The notes under the pieces were generated by a model. That model was given only the letters and a program-made list of their open reading frames with translations, searched no databases and was not told where the DNA came from. 64,000 nucleotides of DNA from Flavobacterium ichthyis (GTDB lineage: Bacteria > Bacteroidota > Bacteroidia > Flavobacteriales > Flavobacteriaceae): the NCBI RefSeq assembly GCF_009915155.1, contig NZ_JAABLM010000001.1, positions 310,001 through 374,000 on the forward strand, read 5' to 3'. Below, one piece after another: positions 41,815 through 50,737 of the stretch; position 1 is the first letter of the stretch, and each line of letters opens with the position of its first letter. A program made the translations under genes and the position numbers.

Positions 41815-44379
41815 TTGAAAAAGACCAGCACAAAAATATCATTATTTCTGCTAACAGCCACCGTTTTCTTCGCTTGTAACACCGTAAAAAGAGTTCCGGA
41901 TGGGAAACAATTGCTAAAGGAGAACGAAATTTTGATAAATAATGAAAAAACAAATGACGAAAACATTCATAATTTATTGTACCAACAACCGAATAGCTCA
42001 TTTTTAGGTTACAATTTACGATTGAATTTATACAATTTAGCCAAGCAAAATCCGGATTCATCCTTCAAAAAAAATGTTTTAGAAAATCCGAAACGCTATC
42101 AAAGATTGAGCAATTTACTTTCGGAGAAACAAGTGGAACGATTGGGTAAATCTTTTTTTTACTCGGGTTTTCCTAATTTTTTAAAACGAATTGGAGAACC
42201 GCCCGTAATTTTAGACACTAAACGTGCCGAAAAATCCTTGACCCGTTTGAGGGCTTATTATTTTAACAATGGATTTTTTAATGCCAAAGCCAGCTATGAA
42301 GTGGATACTATTGGTACTAAAAAAGCGATGGTCAAATACAATATTAATACGGGACAACCTTACATTATTGATTCTCTTTCACGGGAAATTTTGACGCCAG
42401 CCTTAGATTCTTTGTATGTTTTAAATCAAAACAAAAGTTTAATTAAAACTGGCGAACAATTTAAATCGGCTAATTTTGAAGCCGAACGCGAACGCATCAC
42501 CACTAATTTCCGTAACAACGGAGCTTATTATTTTCAGCCTACAAATATTAATTTTATTTGCGATTCTATCGATACTAATCATAAAACTAATGTAGAACTT
42601 TTGATTAGTAACAGAAGCGTGAGAACCGGCGACACAACCGTTGTGAAACCTTTTAAATTATATACCGTTAGCGAAGTAAATATTTTTACTGATAGCCCGT
42701 CTTCGGCGAAGAACAGAGGAACTGGCGACAGCGTGACTTATAATAATTTTAATCTGTACAGTATTGATAAACTTCGTTATAAACCTAAGGCATTGACAGA
42801 TGCGGTTTTCATCAGCAAAGGATATAAATATGCCGATTTTAGACGAACATTGACATCACGAGCTTTGAATAATTTGAAAGTTTTTAATTATCCCACCATT
42901 CAGTTTGTAGAAGATTCTACTGATGTGAATCAAGAGTCGTTGATTGCCAATATTTATTTGGTTCCAAGAAAAAAATTCTCACTGGGTCTAACTGCCGATG
43001 TAACCCATTCTAACATTCAGGCATTTGGTATTTCCGGAGGAATTACGGGAACTTTCAGAAACATTTTTAGAGGTGCCGAAACGCTCGAACTGTCGCTTCG
43101 CGGAAATATAGGTTCGTCAAATGATTTTGGCGCTGCAAATCCTAACAATGTTTTTTTTAATTTATCCGAATATGGAGCTGATGTGAAATTGAGCGTTCCG
43201 AGGATTTTTGCACCATTTAATACCGAGAAAATTATCCCGAAAAACATGATCCCGAATACGGTTTTTCAGCTTGGTTTTGCCAAACAACAAAATATTGGTT
43301 TAGACAAAGAAAGTTTAACCGGAGCGATGTATTATAATTGGAATCCGAGACGAAACGTGACTTCACGGTTTGATTTATTCAATGTTCAGTATGTAAAAAA
43401 TGTGAACAAAGAAAATTATTTTAATGTTTACCGTTCGTCTTACAATAGATTGAATGATTTGGCCCAAGATTATCAAGCACAAGCCAATCCTGATTATTAT
43501 GATGATAATGGCAATTTAATTGTAGAAAGCGGCACCAATGGTTTTATTGATGACGTAATTAACAACAGCAGTATTGCAACCTCGAATGAAGACCTACGAA
43601 TTATTGAAAGTATTTCTGAAAGAAAAGACCGCTTAACCGAAAATAACCTTATTGTTGCCACGAGTTATGCTTATAGCAAGACCACAAAAACGGATTTATT
43701 TGACAATAATTTTTGGATTTTTAAAACTAGAATTGAGACAGCCGGAAATCTTTTAGGACTTTTATCATCTTTAGGAAGTGAAAGCCGAAACCAAAATGGG
43801 AACAAAACGATTTTAGACGTAGAATATTCCCAATATGTAAAAGGCGAACTAGATTTTATCAAACATTGGGATTTATCAAATGGACGCGTTTTAGCCGTGA
43901 GAGCATTTGGAGGAATTGCCATTCCTTATGGAAACTCTAACAATATTCCGTTTGCCAAAAGTTATTTTGCAGGAGGAACCAATGATATAAGAGCTTGGCA
44001 ATCCTATGCTTTAGGTCCGGGCAGTTCTGGTGGCGTGAACGATTTCAACGAGGCCAATATGAAAATTTTATTAGCTGCAGAACTTCGTTTTAAAATGTTT
44101 GGAAAATTAAACGGAGCTATATTTGCGGATGCTGGAAACATCTGGAACGTGCTTGACAACTTTACCGATCCTGATTATACTTTCACCGGATTAAAATCTC
44201 TAGAAAATATCGCTTTGGGAAGTGGTTTTGGATTTAGATACGATTTTAACTTTTTTGTCATTAGAATTGACCTTGGATTTAAAACCTACGATCCCGGAAA
44301 AGAAATCGGAAATAGATGGTTCAAAGAGTATAATTTAGGACATTCTGTATTAAATATTGGAATTAATTATCCGTTCTAA
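41815..44379 (+). CDS. tamL: TamL-like BamA-family outer-membrane lipoprotein
   Basis: 854 residues from a TTG start giving a clean lipoprotein signal (MKKTSTKISLFLLTATVFFAC, lipobox FFAC). POTRA-like region about 25-330 (LRAYYFNNGFFNAKASYEVD, IDSLYV) and a C-terminal barrel ending in aromatic residues (NIGINYPF), with YFAGGTNDIRAWQSYALGPGSS typical of BamA/TamA superfamily proteins. Bacteroidota TamL is lipidated. Probably helps insert outer-membrane proteins. Start choice relies on the promoter position. Confidence 0.85.
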   Translation: MKKTSTKISLFLLTATVFFACNTVKRVPDGKQLLKENEILINNEKTNDENIHNLLYQQPNSSFLGYNLRLNLYNLAKQNPDSSFKKNVLENPKRYQRLSNLLSEKQVERLGKSFFYSGFPNFLKRIGEPPVILDTKRAEKSLTRLRAYYFNNGFFNAKASYEVDTIGTKKAMVKYNINTGQPYIIDSLSREILTPALDSLYVLNQNKSLIKTGEQFKSANFEAERERITTNFRNNGAYYFQPTNINFICDSIDTNHKTNVELLISNRSVRTGDTTVVKPFKLYTVSEVNIFTDSPSSAKNRGTGDSVTYNNFNLYSIDKLRYKPKALTDAVFISKGYKYADFRRTLTSRALNNLKVFNYPTIQFVEDSTDVNQESLIANIYLVPRKKFSLGLTADVTHSNIQAFGISGGITGTFRNIFRGAETLELSLRGNIGSSNDFGAANPNNVFFNLSEYGADVKLSVPRIFAPFNTEKIIPKNMIPNTVFQLGFAKQQNIGLDKESLTGAMYYNWNPRRNVTSRFDLFNVQYVKNVNKENYFNVYRSSYNRLNDLAQDYQAQANPDYYDDNGNLIVESGTNGFIDDVINNSSIATSNEDLRIIESISERKDRLTENNLIVATSYAYSKTTKTDLFDNNFWIFKTRIETAGNLLGLLSSLGSESRNQNGNKTILDVEYSQYVKGELDFIKHWDLSNGRVLAVRAFGGIAIPYGNSNNIPFAKSYFAGGTNDIRAWQSYALGPGSSGGVNDFNEANMKILLAAELRFKMFGKLNGAIFADAGNIWNVLDNFTDPDYTFTGLKSLENIALGSGFGFRYDFNFFVIRIDLGFKTYDPGKEIGNRWFKEYNLGHSVLNIGINYPF

Positions 44380-44391
44380 ATTCAGATTTAT

Positions 44392-44399
44392 TATTTTTG
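44392..44399 (+). promoter_or_regulatory. -7 box of fba
   Basis: TATTTTTG matches TAnnTTTG, 27 bases before the fba ATG. Confidence 0.6.
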
Positions 44400-44425
44400 T
44401 AGCTTCAACTTAAAATAAAAAAACA

Positions 44426-45493
44426 ATGGCTCATAACATTAAACCAGGAGTTGCCACTGGTGATCAGGTACAGGAAATTTTTCAATATGCAAAAGAAAAA
44501 GCATTTGCACTTCCTGCAGTAAATGTTACCGGTTCGAGCACCATCAATGGAGTTTTAGAAACAGCCGCAAAATTAAAAGCCCCGGTTATCATTCAGTTTT
44601 CTAACGGTGGAGCAATGTTTAACGCCGGAAAAGGACTTTCAAACGAAAATGAAAAAGCAGCCATTTTAGGAGCAATTGCCGGAGCAAAACACATTCATAC
44701 GTTGGCAGAAGCTTATGGAGCAACTGTAATTTTACATACAGATCATTGTGCCAAAAAATTATTGCCTTGGATTGATGGATTACTTGACGCATCTGAAAAA
44801 CATTTTACCGAAACCGGAAAATCACTTTTTTCATCACACATGATTGATCTTTCGGAAGAACCCATTGAAGAAAACATCGAAATCTGCAAAGATTATTTGA
44901 AGAGAATGAGCAAAATAGGCATGACGCTCGAAATTGAATTAGGAATTACAGGTGGTGAAGAAGATGGCGTAGACAACTCTGATGTGGACAGTTCAAAATT
45001 ATATACACAACCTGAAGAAGTTGCATACGCTTACGAAGAATTAATGAAAATCAGCCCGCGTTTTACCATTGCAGCCGCTTTTGGAAACGTTCACGGTGTT
45101 TACAAACCTGGAAACGTTAAATTAACTCCAAAAATTTTACTGAATTCTCAAGAATTTGTTCAGAAAAAATTTAACACTGAAAAAAATCCAGTGGACTTTG
45201 TTTTCCATGGAGGTTCAGGCTCTACTGTTGAAGAAATTCGTGAAGCCATTGGTTATGGTGTAATCAAAATGAACATCGATACAGATTTACAATTTGCTTT
45301 CACCGAAGGAATTCGTGATTATATGGGCAAAAATGTAGATTATTTAAAAGCACAAATCGGAAATCCGGAAGGAGCTGATTCGCCTAACAAAAAATACTAC
45401 GATCCAAGAAAATGGATTCGTGAGGGAGAAGTAACTTTTAACAAACGTTTAGAGCAAGCTTTTGCAGATTTAAACAACGTAAATACTTTATAA
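44426..45493 (+). CDS. fbaA: Fructose-bisphosphate aldolase, class II
   Basis: 355 residues; zinc aldolase of glycolysis and gluconeogenesis. Motifs: NVTGSSTINGVLE, zinc ligands in ILHTDHCAKKLLPW and FGNVHGVYKP, EIELGITGGEEDGVDNS and FHGGSGST. Length is that of the longer (type A) class II family. Own promoter; 67 bases before accD with a short CCTTAAA tandem repeat in between. Confidence 0.97.
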   Translation: MAHNIKPGVATGDQVQEIFQYAKEKAFALPAVNVTGSSTINGVLETAAKLKAPVIIQFSNGGAMFNAGKGLSNENEKAAILGAIAGAKHIHTLAEAYGATVILHTDHCAKKLLPWIDGLLDASEKHFTETGKSLFSSHMIDLSEEPIEENIEICKDYLKRMSKIGMTLEIELGITGGEEDGVDNSDVDSSKLYTQPEEVAYAYEELMKISPRFTIAAAFGNVHGVYKPGNVKLTPKILLNSQEFVQKKFNTEKNPVDFVFHGGSGSTVEEIREAIGYGVIKMNIDTDLQFAFTEGIRDYMGKNVDYLKAQIGNPEGADSPNKKYYDPRKWIREGEVTFNKRLEQAFADLNNVNTL

Positions 45494-45521
45494 AAACAGT
45501 TTAAAGTTTAAAGTTACCTAA

Positions 45522-45546
45522 AACCTTAAACCTTAAACCTTAAACC
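45522..45546. repeat. 7-bp repeat CCTTAAA before accD
   Basis: Three to four copies of CCTTAAA between fbaA and accD. Confidence 0.7.
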
Positions 45547-45560
45547 AAAAAACCTTAATT

Positions 45561-46415
45561 ATGGCTTGGTTTAAAAGAACAGAAAAAGGGATTACCACCG
45601 CTACCGAAGATAAAAAAGATGTTCCAAAAGGACTTTGGTACAAATCACCAACCGGAAAAATTGTAGATGCAGACGAATTGGCAAAAAACCTTTACGTAAG
45701 CCCTGAAGACGATTTCCATGTTAGAATTGGAAGTAAAGAATATTTCGAAATTTTATTTGATAACAACGATTTTAAAGAACTTGACGCCAAGATTACTTCT
45801 AAAGATCCACTGGGATTTGTAGATACCAAAAAATACTCTGACAGGTTAAAAGATGCCATGGACAAAACCAAGCTGAAAGATGCGGTTCGCACGGCAGTGG
45901 GAAAATCTAAAGGCAAAGACTTAGTAGTTTGTTGTATGGACTTTGCATTCATCGGTGGTTCTATGGGGGCTGTTGTGGGAGAAAAAATTGCCAGAGGAAT
46001 TGATTATTCCATCAAAAATAAAATTCCGTTCATGATGATTTCAAAATCAGGTGGCGCGAGAATGATGGAAGCCGCTTACTCGTTAATGCAATTGGCCAAA
46101 ACCTCAGCGAAATTAGCCCAATTATCTGATGCACGAATTCCTTACATTTCCCTTTGTACAGATCCTACAACCGGAGGAACAACGGCAAGTTATGCAATGT
46201 TAGGAGACGTAAATATTTCTGAGCCTGGTGCATTGATTGGATTTGCAGGACCTCGCGTTGTAAAAGATACTACTGGGAAAGATTTACCAGAAGGTTTCCA
46301 AACCGCAGAATTTCTTTTAGAACATGGTTTCTTAGATTTTATTACCCACAGAAAAGAGTTGAAAAACAAAGTAAATCTGTACTTAGATTTAATCTTAAAC
46401 CAACCTTTGAGATAA
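45561..46415 (+). CDS. accD: Acetyl-CoA carboxylase carboxyltransferase, beta subunit
   Basis: 284 residues; moves carboxyl from biotin to acetyl-CoA in fatty-acid synthesis, working with AccA. Carboxyltransferase motifs: [49 protein letters not shown] and [13 protein letters not shown]. The N-terminal zinc ribbon (normally CPxC...CPxCxHH) has no cysteines: the sequence reads KSPTGK and VSPEDDFH. Followed by a terminator. Confidence 0.95.
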   Translation: MAWFKRTEKGITTATEDKKDVPKGLWYKSPTGKIVDADELAKNLYVSPEDDFHVRIGSKEYFEILFDNNDFKELDAKITSKDPLGFVDTKKYSDRLKDAMDKTKLKDAVRTAVGKSKGKDLVVCCMDFAFIGGSMGAVVGEKIARGIDYSIKNKIPFMMISKSGGARMMEAAYSLMQLAKTSAKLAQLSDARIPYISLCTDPTTGGTTASYAMLGDVNISEPGALIGFAGPRVVKDTTGKDLPEGFQTAEFLLEHGFLDFITHRKELKNKVNLYLDLILNQPLR

Positions 46416-46436
46416 ATTTATTTTAAATAAAATAAT

Positions 46437-46472
46437 AAAACCGCGAAAATTTAATAATCTTCGCGGTTTTTT
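46437..46472 (+). terminator. Terminator of accD
   Basis: AAACCGCGAA-aatttaataatc-TTCGCGGTTTTTT hairpin. Confidence 0.85.
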
Positions 46473-46573
46473 CTTGCAATTTATTTAGGGGAAATCAGCA
46501 ATTCATCCTAATAATTTAACGCAGCAATTTAATACTTTCAACTCACATTTCTATTGAGCCTATAAAAAAGTTA

Positions 46574-47824
46574 TTACATACCCGTTCTAATCGCTTCCAC
46601 AGGATCTAACTTAGAAGCCGAAATCGCTGGTAATATTCCAGAAATTAATCCTATCCCAATTGCCAAGCTTGTTCCAATCACAATATTAGAAAAACTCAAT
46701 ACAAATTCAAATTCGAGCATTTTTGTCAATCCAGCAGCAATTCCCCAAACCAATAAAAGTCCGATGGTGCCACCAATTAAGCAGAGAATAATAGCCTCAA
46801 ACAAAAATTGTAGCAAGATAAATTTATTTTTTGCTCCCAAAGATTTTTGAATACCAATAAGATTAGTACGTTCCTTAACAGAAACAAACATAATATTGGC
46901 CACGCCAAAACCACCCACCAAAAGCGAAAAAAACGAAATCGCCCAACCTATCATGTTCATCGTACCCACAATTTGATCAATAAAAACCGTAAACCCCGAA
47001 AGTATGTCTATAAAAAAATTATTGTCATCACCCGCTTTCAAGCCACGTCTTGAACGCAATTTCTGAATAATTTCCCCCTGAAAAGCATCGACATCCACAT
47101 TCTCCACCGGTTTAATCACAATAATAGGCGTCATAAAATCATTATGATCGCCAAATTTATTTCGCAAAAAATTCACAGGAATATAAATACTCGTATCGTT
47201 ACTATCCCCAAACATTCCCTGACCTTGTTTTTCCAAAACACCAATTACCGTAAATTTTTGACCATAAATCCGAATTTTTTGCCCCATCGGGTTCAAATTT
47301 CCAAATAAAGTATTTGCAATTTCGTAACCAACAATAACTACCGTAGCACCCGAATTTGATTCTGCTTCATTAAAAAATCTTCCCTCCATAAACTTCAAAC
47401 TCTGGATTTCCACAAACTCATTCGTAGCAGGAACCACATTTACATCGCTCGCCGTATTCCCTTCAAATTTTAAAATCTCCCTTTTGGTAAACAACTGATA
47501 CGTAGATTTTTCCATTCCCGTAACCGAACTTTTCAAGTACTGAAATTCATCATACGTTACATCCGGAAATTGCTCTCGTTTCCACCTTGGAACCTCAGTT
47601 GGCGCAAACGAAAAACGCTTTAAATACATCGTATTTTTATCCAGCGAACTCATATCACTCTTAATTTTTCGGTCTAGAGAATCAACCGCAGCCAAAACTG
47701 CAATAATCGAAAAAATACCAATCGTAACCCCTAAAAGTGACAAAATCGTTCGTAACTTATTATTGCGCAACGCATTAAAAGCAAAACCAAAACTTTCCCG
47801 CAACAACCGTAAGTAAAGAATCAT
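46574..47824 (-). CDS. ABC transporter permease, FtsX/MacB-like
   Basis: 416 residues. N-terminal membrane segment after ALRNNKLRTILSLLGVTIGIFSIIAVLA, a periplasmic MacB_PCD region (about 45-270) and an FtsX domain with three membrane segments and ILPAISASKLDPVEAIR at the end. Probably acts in lipoprotein or macrolide-type export with a separate ATPase; no ATPase gene is adjacent here. Confidence 0.9.
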   Translation of the reverse strand: MILYLRLLRESFGFAFNALRNNKLRTILSLLGVTIGIFSIIAVLAAVDSLDRKIKSDMSSLDKNTMYLKRFSFAPTEVPRWKREQFPDVTYDEFQYLKSSVTGMEKSTYQLFTKREILKFEGNTASDVNVVPATNEFVEIQSLKFMEGRFFNEAESNSGATVVIVGYEIANTLFGNLNPMGQKIRIYGQKFTVIGVLEKQGQGMFGDSNDTSIYIPVNFLRNKFGDHNDFMTPIIVIKPVENVDVDAFQGEIIQKLRSRRGLKAGDDNNFFIDILSGFTVFIDQIVGTMNMIGWAISFFSLLVGGFGVANIMFVSVKERTNLIGIQKSLGAKNKFILLQFLFEAIILCLIGGTIGLLLVWGIAAGLTKMLEFEFVLSFSNIVIGTSLAIGIGLISGILPAISASKLDPVEAIRTGM

Positions 47825-47947
47825 CGTATGAATTTTTAAGAAATGTAAAATTCAGCAAAAATCAGTCAATATCCTAATCTTTAGGCTCATTTGGGCGTGA
47901 CCCATTTTTATCAACCCCCTAGTAACACATCAATCCCGAGAAAAAAA

Positions 47948-48030
47948 TGGGTCGGGCTTTACGCTACAATCTTTTTTCTTGCCATTTGCCGGCAAGAAAA
48001 AAGGATTTCCGCTTCAATCCCTCACGCAAA
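47948..48030 (+). repeat. Dispersed hairpin repeat, copy D
   Basis: ATGGGTCGGGC edge, a long near-perfect stem ATCTTTTTTCTTGCC/GGCAAGAAAAAAGGAT and the GCTTCAATC edge (CTCAC in place of AGGGC). Fills most of the 295-base gap. Confidence 0.7.
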
Positions 48031-48050
48031 TCCTGATAAAAATCACCTTC

Positions 48051-48092
48051 AAAAAAAAAAAAAAAAAAATAGCGACCCAAAAAAGCCGCTAT
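48051..48092 (-). terminator. Terminator with 19-base T run
   Basis: Minus strand ATAGCG-gcttttttgggt-CGCTAT followed by 19 consecutive T (A 48051-48069 on plus), behind the gene ending at 48120. Confidence 0.85.
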
Positions 48093-48119
48093 CTTACTAT
48101 TTTTTCAATAAAAAATTCT

Positions 48120-48656
48120 CTAAAAAATCGCATACGAAAAAGTCAATTTAAAAGTAGGCGAAAACGCGCCATCTTTCAAATCGTAATCCCTCACATAACC
48201 CAAACCTATATGCGTGTTAAACGAAAAATTTCCGCCTAAACTCCTTTGAATTCCCCAATGCACTTCAGAAAGTAGCGCATTATTCAATCTAAAAGCATCC
48301 GTCCCAAAACTATATTTGGTTTGTATTCCCACATAATTTCCGCCGTTGTTCGAAATATTTTTTCCTTTGTTTTGGCGTTTTCCCAAATTATAAAAATATT
48401 TCATCTCCGATTTTGCGTACAAAGCTGGATCGTTAAAATTAAAAGTATATTCCACAGCATTTCCATCAACCGCCATTCCCATACCAAACCCCACCGAATT
48501 TTCCCAAACAAATCGGTCATTTAAAGCCCATTCATACGAGGCATCCAAACCATGCAACCCTAAATTAATTTTAGCAAAATTTTCAGTTAATCGGCTATCA
48601 TCAGTTTGTGCAAAAACTGAAACAGAAGTCAGTAAAAAGAAAATAATTTTTTTCAT
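48120..48656 (-). CDS. Secreted outer-membrane beta-barrel-like protein
   Basis: 178 residues from MKKIIFFLLTSVSVFAQ (signal). The longest frame extends upstream through the tRNA gene and cannot be coding there. Strand pattern (FAKINLGLHGLDASYEWAL, SFGTDAFRLNNALLSEVHWG, TFKLTFSYAIF ending on an aromatic) suits a small outer-membrane barrel. No family recognised. It lies between the tRNA and the permease gene. Confidence 0.78.
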   Translation of the reverse strand: MKKIIFFLLTSVSVFAQTDDSRLTENFAKINLGLHGLDASYEWALNDRFVWENSVGFGMGMAVDGNAVEYTFNFNDPALYAKSEMKYFYNLGKRQNKGKNISNNGGNYVGIQTKYSFGTDAFRLNNALLSEVHWGIQRSLGGNFSFNTHIGLGYVRDYDLKDGAFSPTFKLTFSYAIF

Positions 48657-48682
48657 GAAAAGTATTAAAAAAATTAAACAAA

Positions 48683-48706
48683 AAAAGATTGCCTGCGCAA
48701 TCTTTC
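48683..48706 (-). terminator. Terminator of tRNA-Ala
   Basis: AAAGATTGC-gcag-GCAATCTTTTTTT on the minus strand, 4 bases beyond the tRNA 3' end. Confidence 0.75.
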
Positions 48707-48709
48707 TTG

Positions 48710-48783
48710 TGGAGAAGATGGGGCTCGAACCCACGACCTTTTGGCTGCCAGCCAAACGCTCTAGCCAACTGAGCTACATCCCC
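48710..48783 (-). tRNA. tRNA-Ala (anticodon GGC)
   Basis: Minus-strand sequence folds as a tRNA: D arm GCTC...GAGC, anticodon loop CTGGCAG (anticodon GGC at positions 34-36), T arm GTGGG-TTCGAGC-CCCAT, acceptor GGGGATG/CTTCTCC. The acceptor has the G3-U70 wobble that identifies alanine tRNAs and A73. One U-U mismatch at 6-67. No CCA encoded. Confidence 0.93.
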
Positions 48784-48886
48784 AATAATTCATGGCAAAT
48801 AAAGTCAATAATAAATCAAATTCCAAATTTAAAATTCAATATTGAAAATTTTTTCAAAATCGGTATCTTTACCCTTTAAAATCACA

Positions 48887-49657
48887 ATGATGGAAACTCC
48901 GCAAAACGGTACAATTCACACACAAGTTACCAATAATATTGCGACAATTACTTTTAGTCATCCTGCCGGAAATTCATTTCCGTCGGCATTATTGGCAAAA
49001 TTGACGCTCGCTTTTGAAGACTTAGGCAAAAATCCAGAAGTCAATTTAATTTTGCTCAAAAGCGAAGGCAAGAGTGCATTTTGTGCTGGAGCTTCGTTTG
49101 ACGAATTGCTTGCCGTTTCCAATTTAGTGGAAGCCACAAATTTTTTCTCTGGTTTTGCTAACGTGATTAATGCCATGAGAAAATGCCCAAAATTAATCGT
49201 AGGCAGAATTCACGGAAAAACCGTTGGTGGTGGCGTTGGTTTAGCTTGCGCTTGTGATTTCACTTTTGCCACCAATAACGCCGCGGTAAAACTTTCCGAA
49301 ATCGCCATAGGCATTGGTCCTTTTGTAATTGAACCTGCCGTTTCAAAAAAAATTGGGCAAACCGCCATGTCGCAATTGGCGCTCGACCCGACTGAATGGA
49401 AATCTGCCTCGTGGGCATTTGAAAATCATTTGTACAATAAAATTTTTGAAACCATCGAAGAAATGGACGAAAATCTCCACCAATACCTCAACCAAATGGC
49501 CGGTTTCAACCCCGAAGCACTGTCCGAAAACAAAAAAATTCTTTGGCAAAACACCGAACATTGGGACCAATTATTATACGAGAGAGCTGCCATTTCCGGC
49601 AAACTCATCCTTTCAGATTTTAGCCGAAACGCGTTAAATCAATTCAAGAAAAACTAA
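48887..49657 (+). CDS. Enoyl-CoA hydratase/isomerase family protein
   Basis: 256 residues (or 255 from the next ATG); start chosen because the 15 residues upstream include the promoter-like TATCTTTA at 48864. Crotonase pattern: HPAGNSFPSALLAKL, SAFCAGASFDELLAVSN (oxyanion), GRIHGKTVGGGVGLACACDFTFA, EIAIGIGPFVIEPAVSKKIG. Likely acts on an enoyl-CoA in fatty or amino-acid breakdown; substrate unknown. Followed by queD. Confidence 0.88.
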   Translation: MMETPQNGTIHTQVTNNIATITFSHPAGNSFPSALLAKLTLAFEDLGKNPEVNLILLKSEGKSAFCAGASFDELLAVSNLVEATNFFSGFANVINAMRKCPKLIVGRIHGKTVGGGVGLACACDFTFATNNAAVKLSEIAIGIGPFVIEPAVSKKIGQTAMSQLALDPTEWKSASWAFENHLYNKIFETIEEMDENLHQYLNQMAGFNPEALSENKKILWQNTEHWDQLLYERAAISGKLILSDFSRNALNQFKKN

Positions 49658-49676
49658 ATTTGCACCAAAAATTACC

Positions 49677-50129
49677 ATGAGCAAAATAAGGATTACCAAA
49701 CAATTCAGTTTCGAAACCGGACACGCACTTTACGGCTACGACGGAAAATGTAAAAACGTCCACGGTCATAGCTATAAACTTTCCGTTACCGTTATTGGAA
49801 CCCCAATCAACGACCCCGAAAACGTAAAATTTGGCATGGTGATTGATTTTTCGGACCTCAAAAAAATCGTCAAAGAAGAAATTGTGGACGTATTTGACCA
49901 CGCCACCGTTTTTAACCAAAATACGCCACACCTAGAACTTGCCAACGAACTCAAAAATCGAAACCACCACGTCATTCTCGTTGATTATCAGCCCACAAGC
50001 GAAAACATGGTGATCGATTTTGCCCAAAAAATAAAAAACCGCCTCCCAAAAACCATCAACCTGCATTCGCTTCGTCTTCAAGAAACCGAAACCTCGTTTG
50101 CAGAATGGTTTCAGGCCGATAACGAATAA
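49677..50129 (+). CDS. queD: 6-carboxy-tetrahydropterin synthase
   Basis: 150 residues; makes 6-carboxy-tetrahydropterin in queuosine synthesis. Zinc and active-site residues visible in FETGHALYGYDGKCKNVHGHSYKL, with VIDFSDLKKIV, DHATVFN and PTSENMVIDFA, and the final RLQETETSFAEW. Length slightly above minimal QueD, still normal. Confidence 0.93.
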   Translation: MSKIRITKQFSFETGHALYGYDGKCKNVHGHSYKLSVTVIGTPINDPENVKFGMVIDFSDLKKIVKEEIVDVFDHATVFNQNTPHLELANELKNRNHHVILVDYQPTSENMVIDFAQKIKNRLPKTINLHSLRLQETETSFAEWFQADNE

Positions 50130-50135
50130 TTTTTT

Positions 50136-50266
50136 ATCAGAAGCGATTCCGAACCGTCGGGACAGGCATTTTCAGCTCCCAAAGCGTCGGGACCTATTCC
50201 TGCTTTCGCCTTTATCTTTTTGATTTTTGCCAAAAACAAAATGGATCCCGGCTCAATCAGGGCTAT
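50136..50266 (+). repeat. Dispersed hairpin repeat, copy E
   Basis: ATCAGAAGCGATTCC edge, ATTCCTGCTTTCGCC, stem ATCTTTTTGATTTTTG/CAAAAACAAAATGGAT and GCTCAATCAGGGCTA edge. Confidence 0.75.
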
Positions 50267-50296
50267 TAGAAAAATTTTCCGCACACTTATAAACTT

Positions 50297-50737
50297 ATGG
50301 ACCAAAACAAACTTAATAAATATGACAAAGCCTACCTGCGAATTGCCAAGGAATGGAGCCGCTTGTCTTATTGCCAACGGAAGCAAGTTGGCGCCATTAT
50401 CGTCAAAGACCGGATGATTATTTCCGATGGTTACAACGGAACGCCATCGGGTTTTGAAAATTGTTGTGAAGATGCCAACGGACTCACGCTTTGGTACGTT
50501 TTACATGCTGAAGCCAACGCCATTTTAAAAGTAGCCGGATCTACACAATCTTGCGAAAACGCAACACTTTACATCACACTTTCGCCTTGCAAAGAATGTA
50601 GCAAACTCATTCATCAATCCGGAATCAAACGTGTGGTTTTTCAAGAAGGTTACAAAGACTTGTCTGGCATACAATTTTTAAAAGATGCTGGCGTTGAAGT
50701 AGTACAAATTCCCGAAACCGAAATCAATGAAAAATAA
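50297..50737 (+). CDS. dCMP deaminase family protein
   Basis: 146 residues; zinc deaminase likely turning dCMP into dUMP for ThyA. Motifs: LSYCQRKQVGAIIVKD, GYNGTPSGFENC, HAEANAILK (zinc histidine and proton-shuttle glutamate) and SPCKECSKLI (zinc cysteines), then FQEGYKD. ComEB-like length. Overlaps the protease gene start by 11 bases. Confidence 0.93.
   Translation: MDQNKLNKYDKAYLRIAKEWSRLSYCQRKQVGAIIVKDRMIISDGYNGTPSGFENCCEDANGLTLWYVLHAEANAILKVAGSTQSCENATLYITLSPCKECSKLIHQSGIKRVVFQEGYKDLSGIQFLKDAGVEVVQIPETEINEK

Noticed and set aside
48657..48755. N-terminal extension of the 48120-48656 protein
   Set aside because: It would be translated from the tRNA-Ala gene and its terminator; the MKK signal peptide start is clear.
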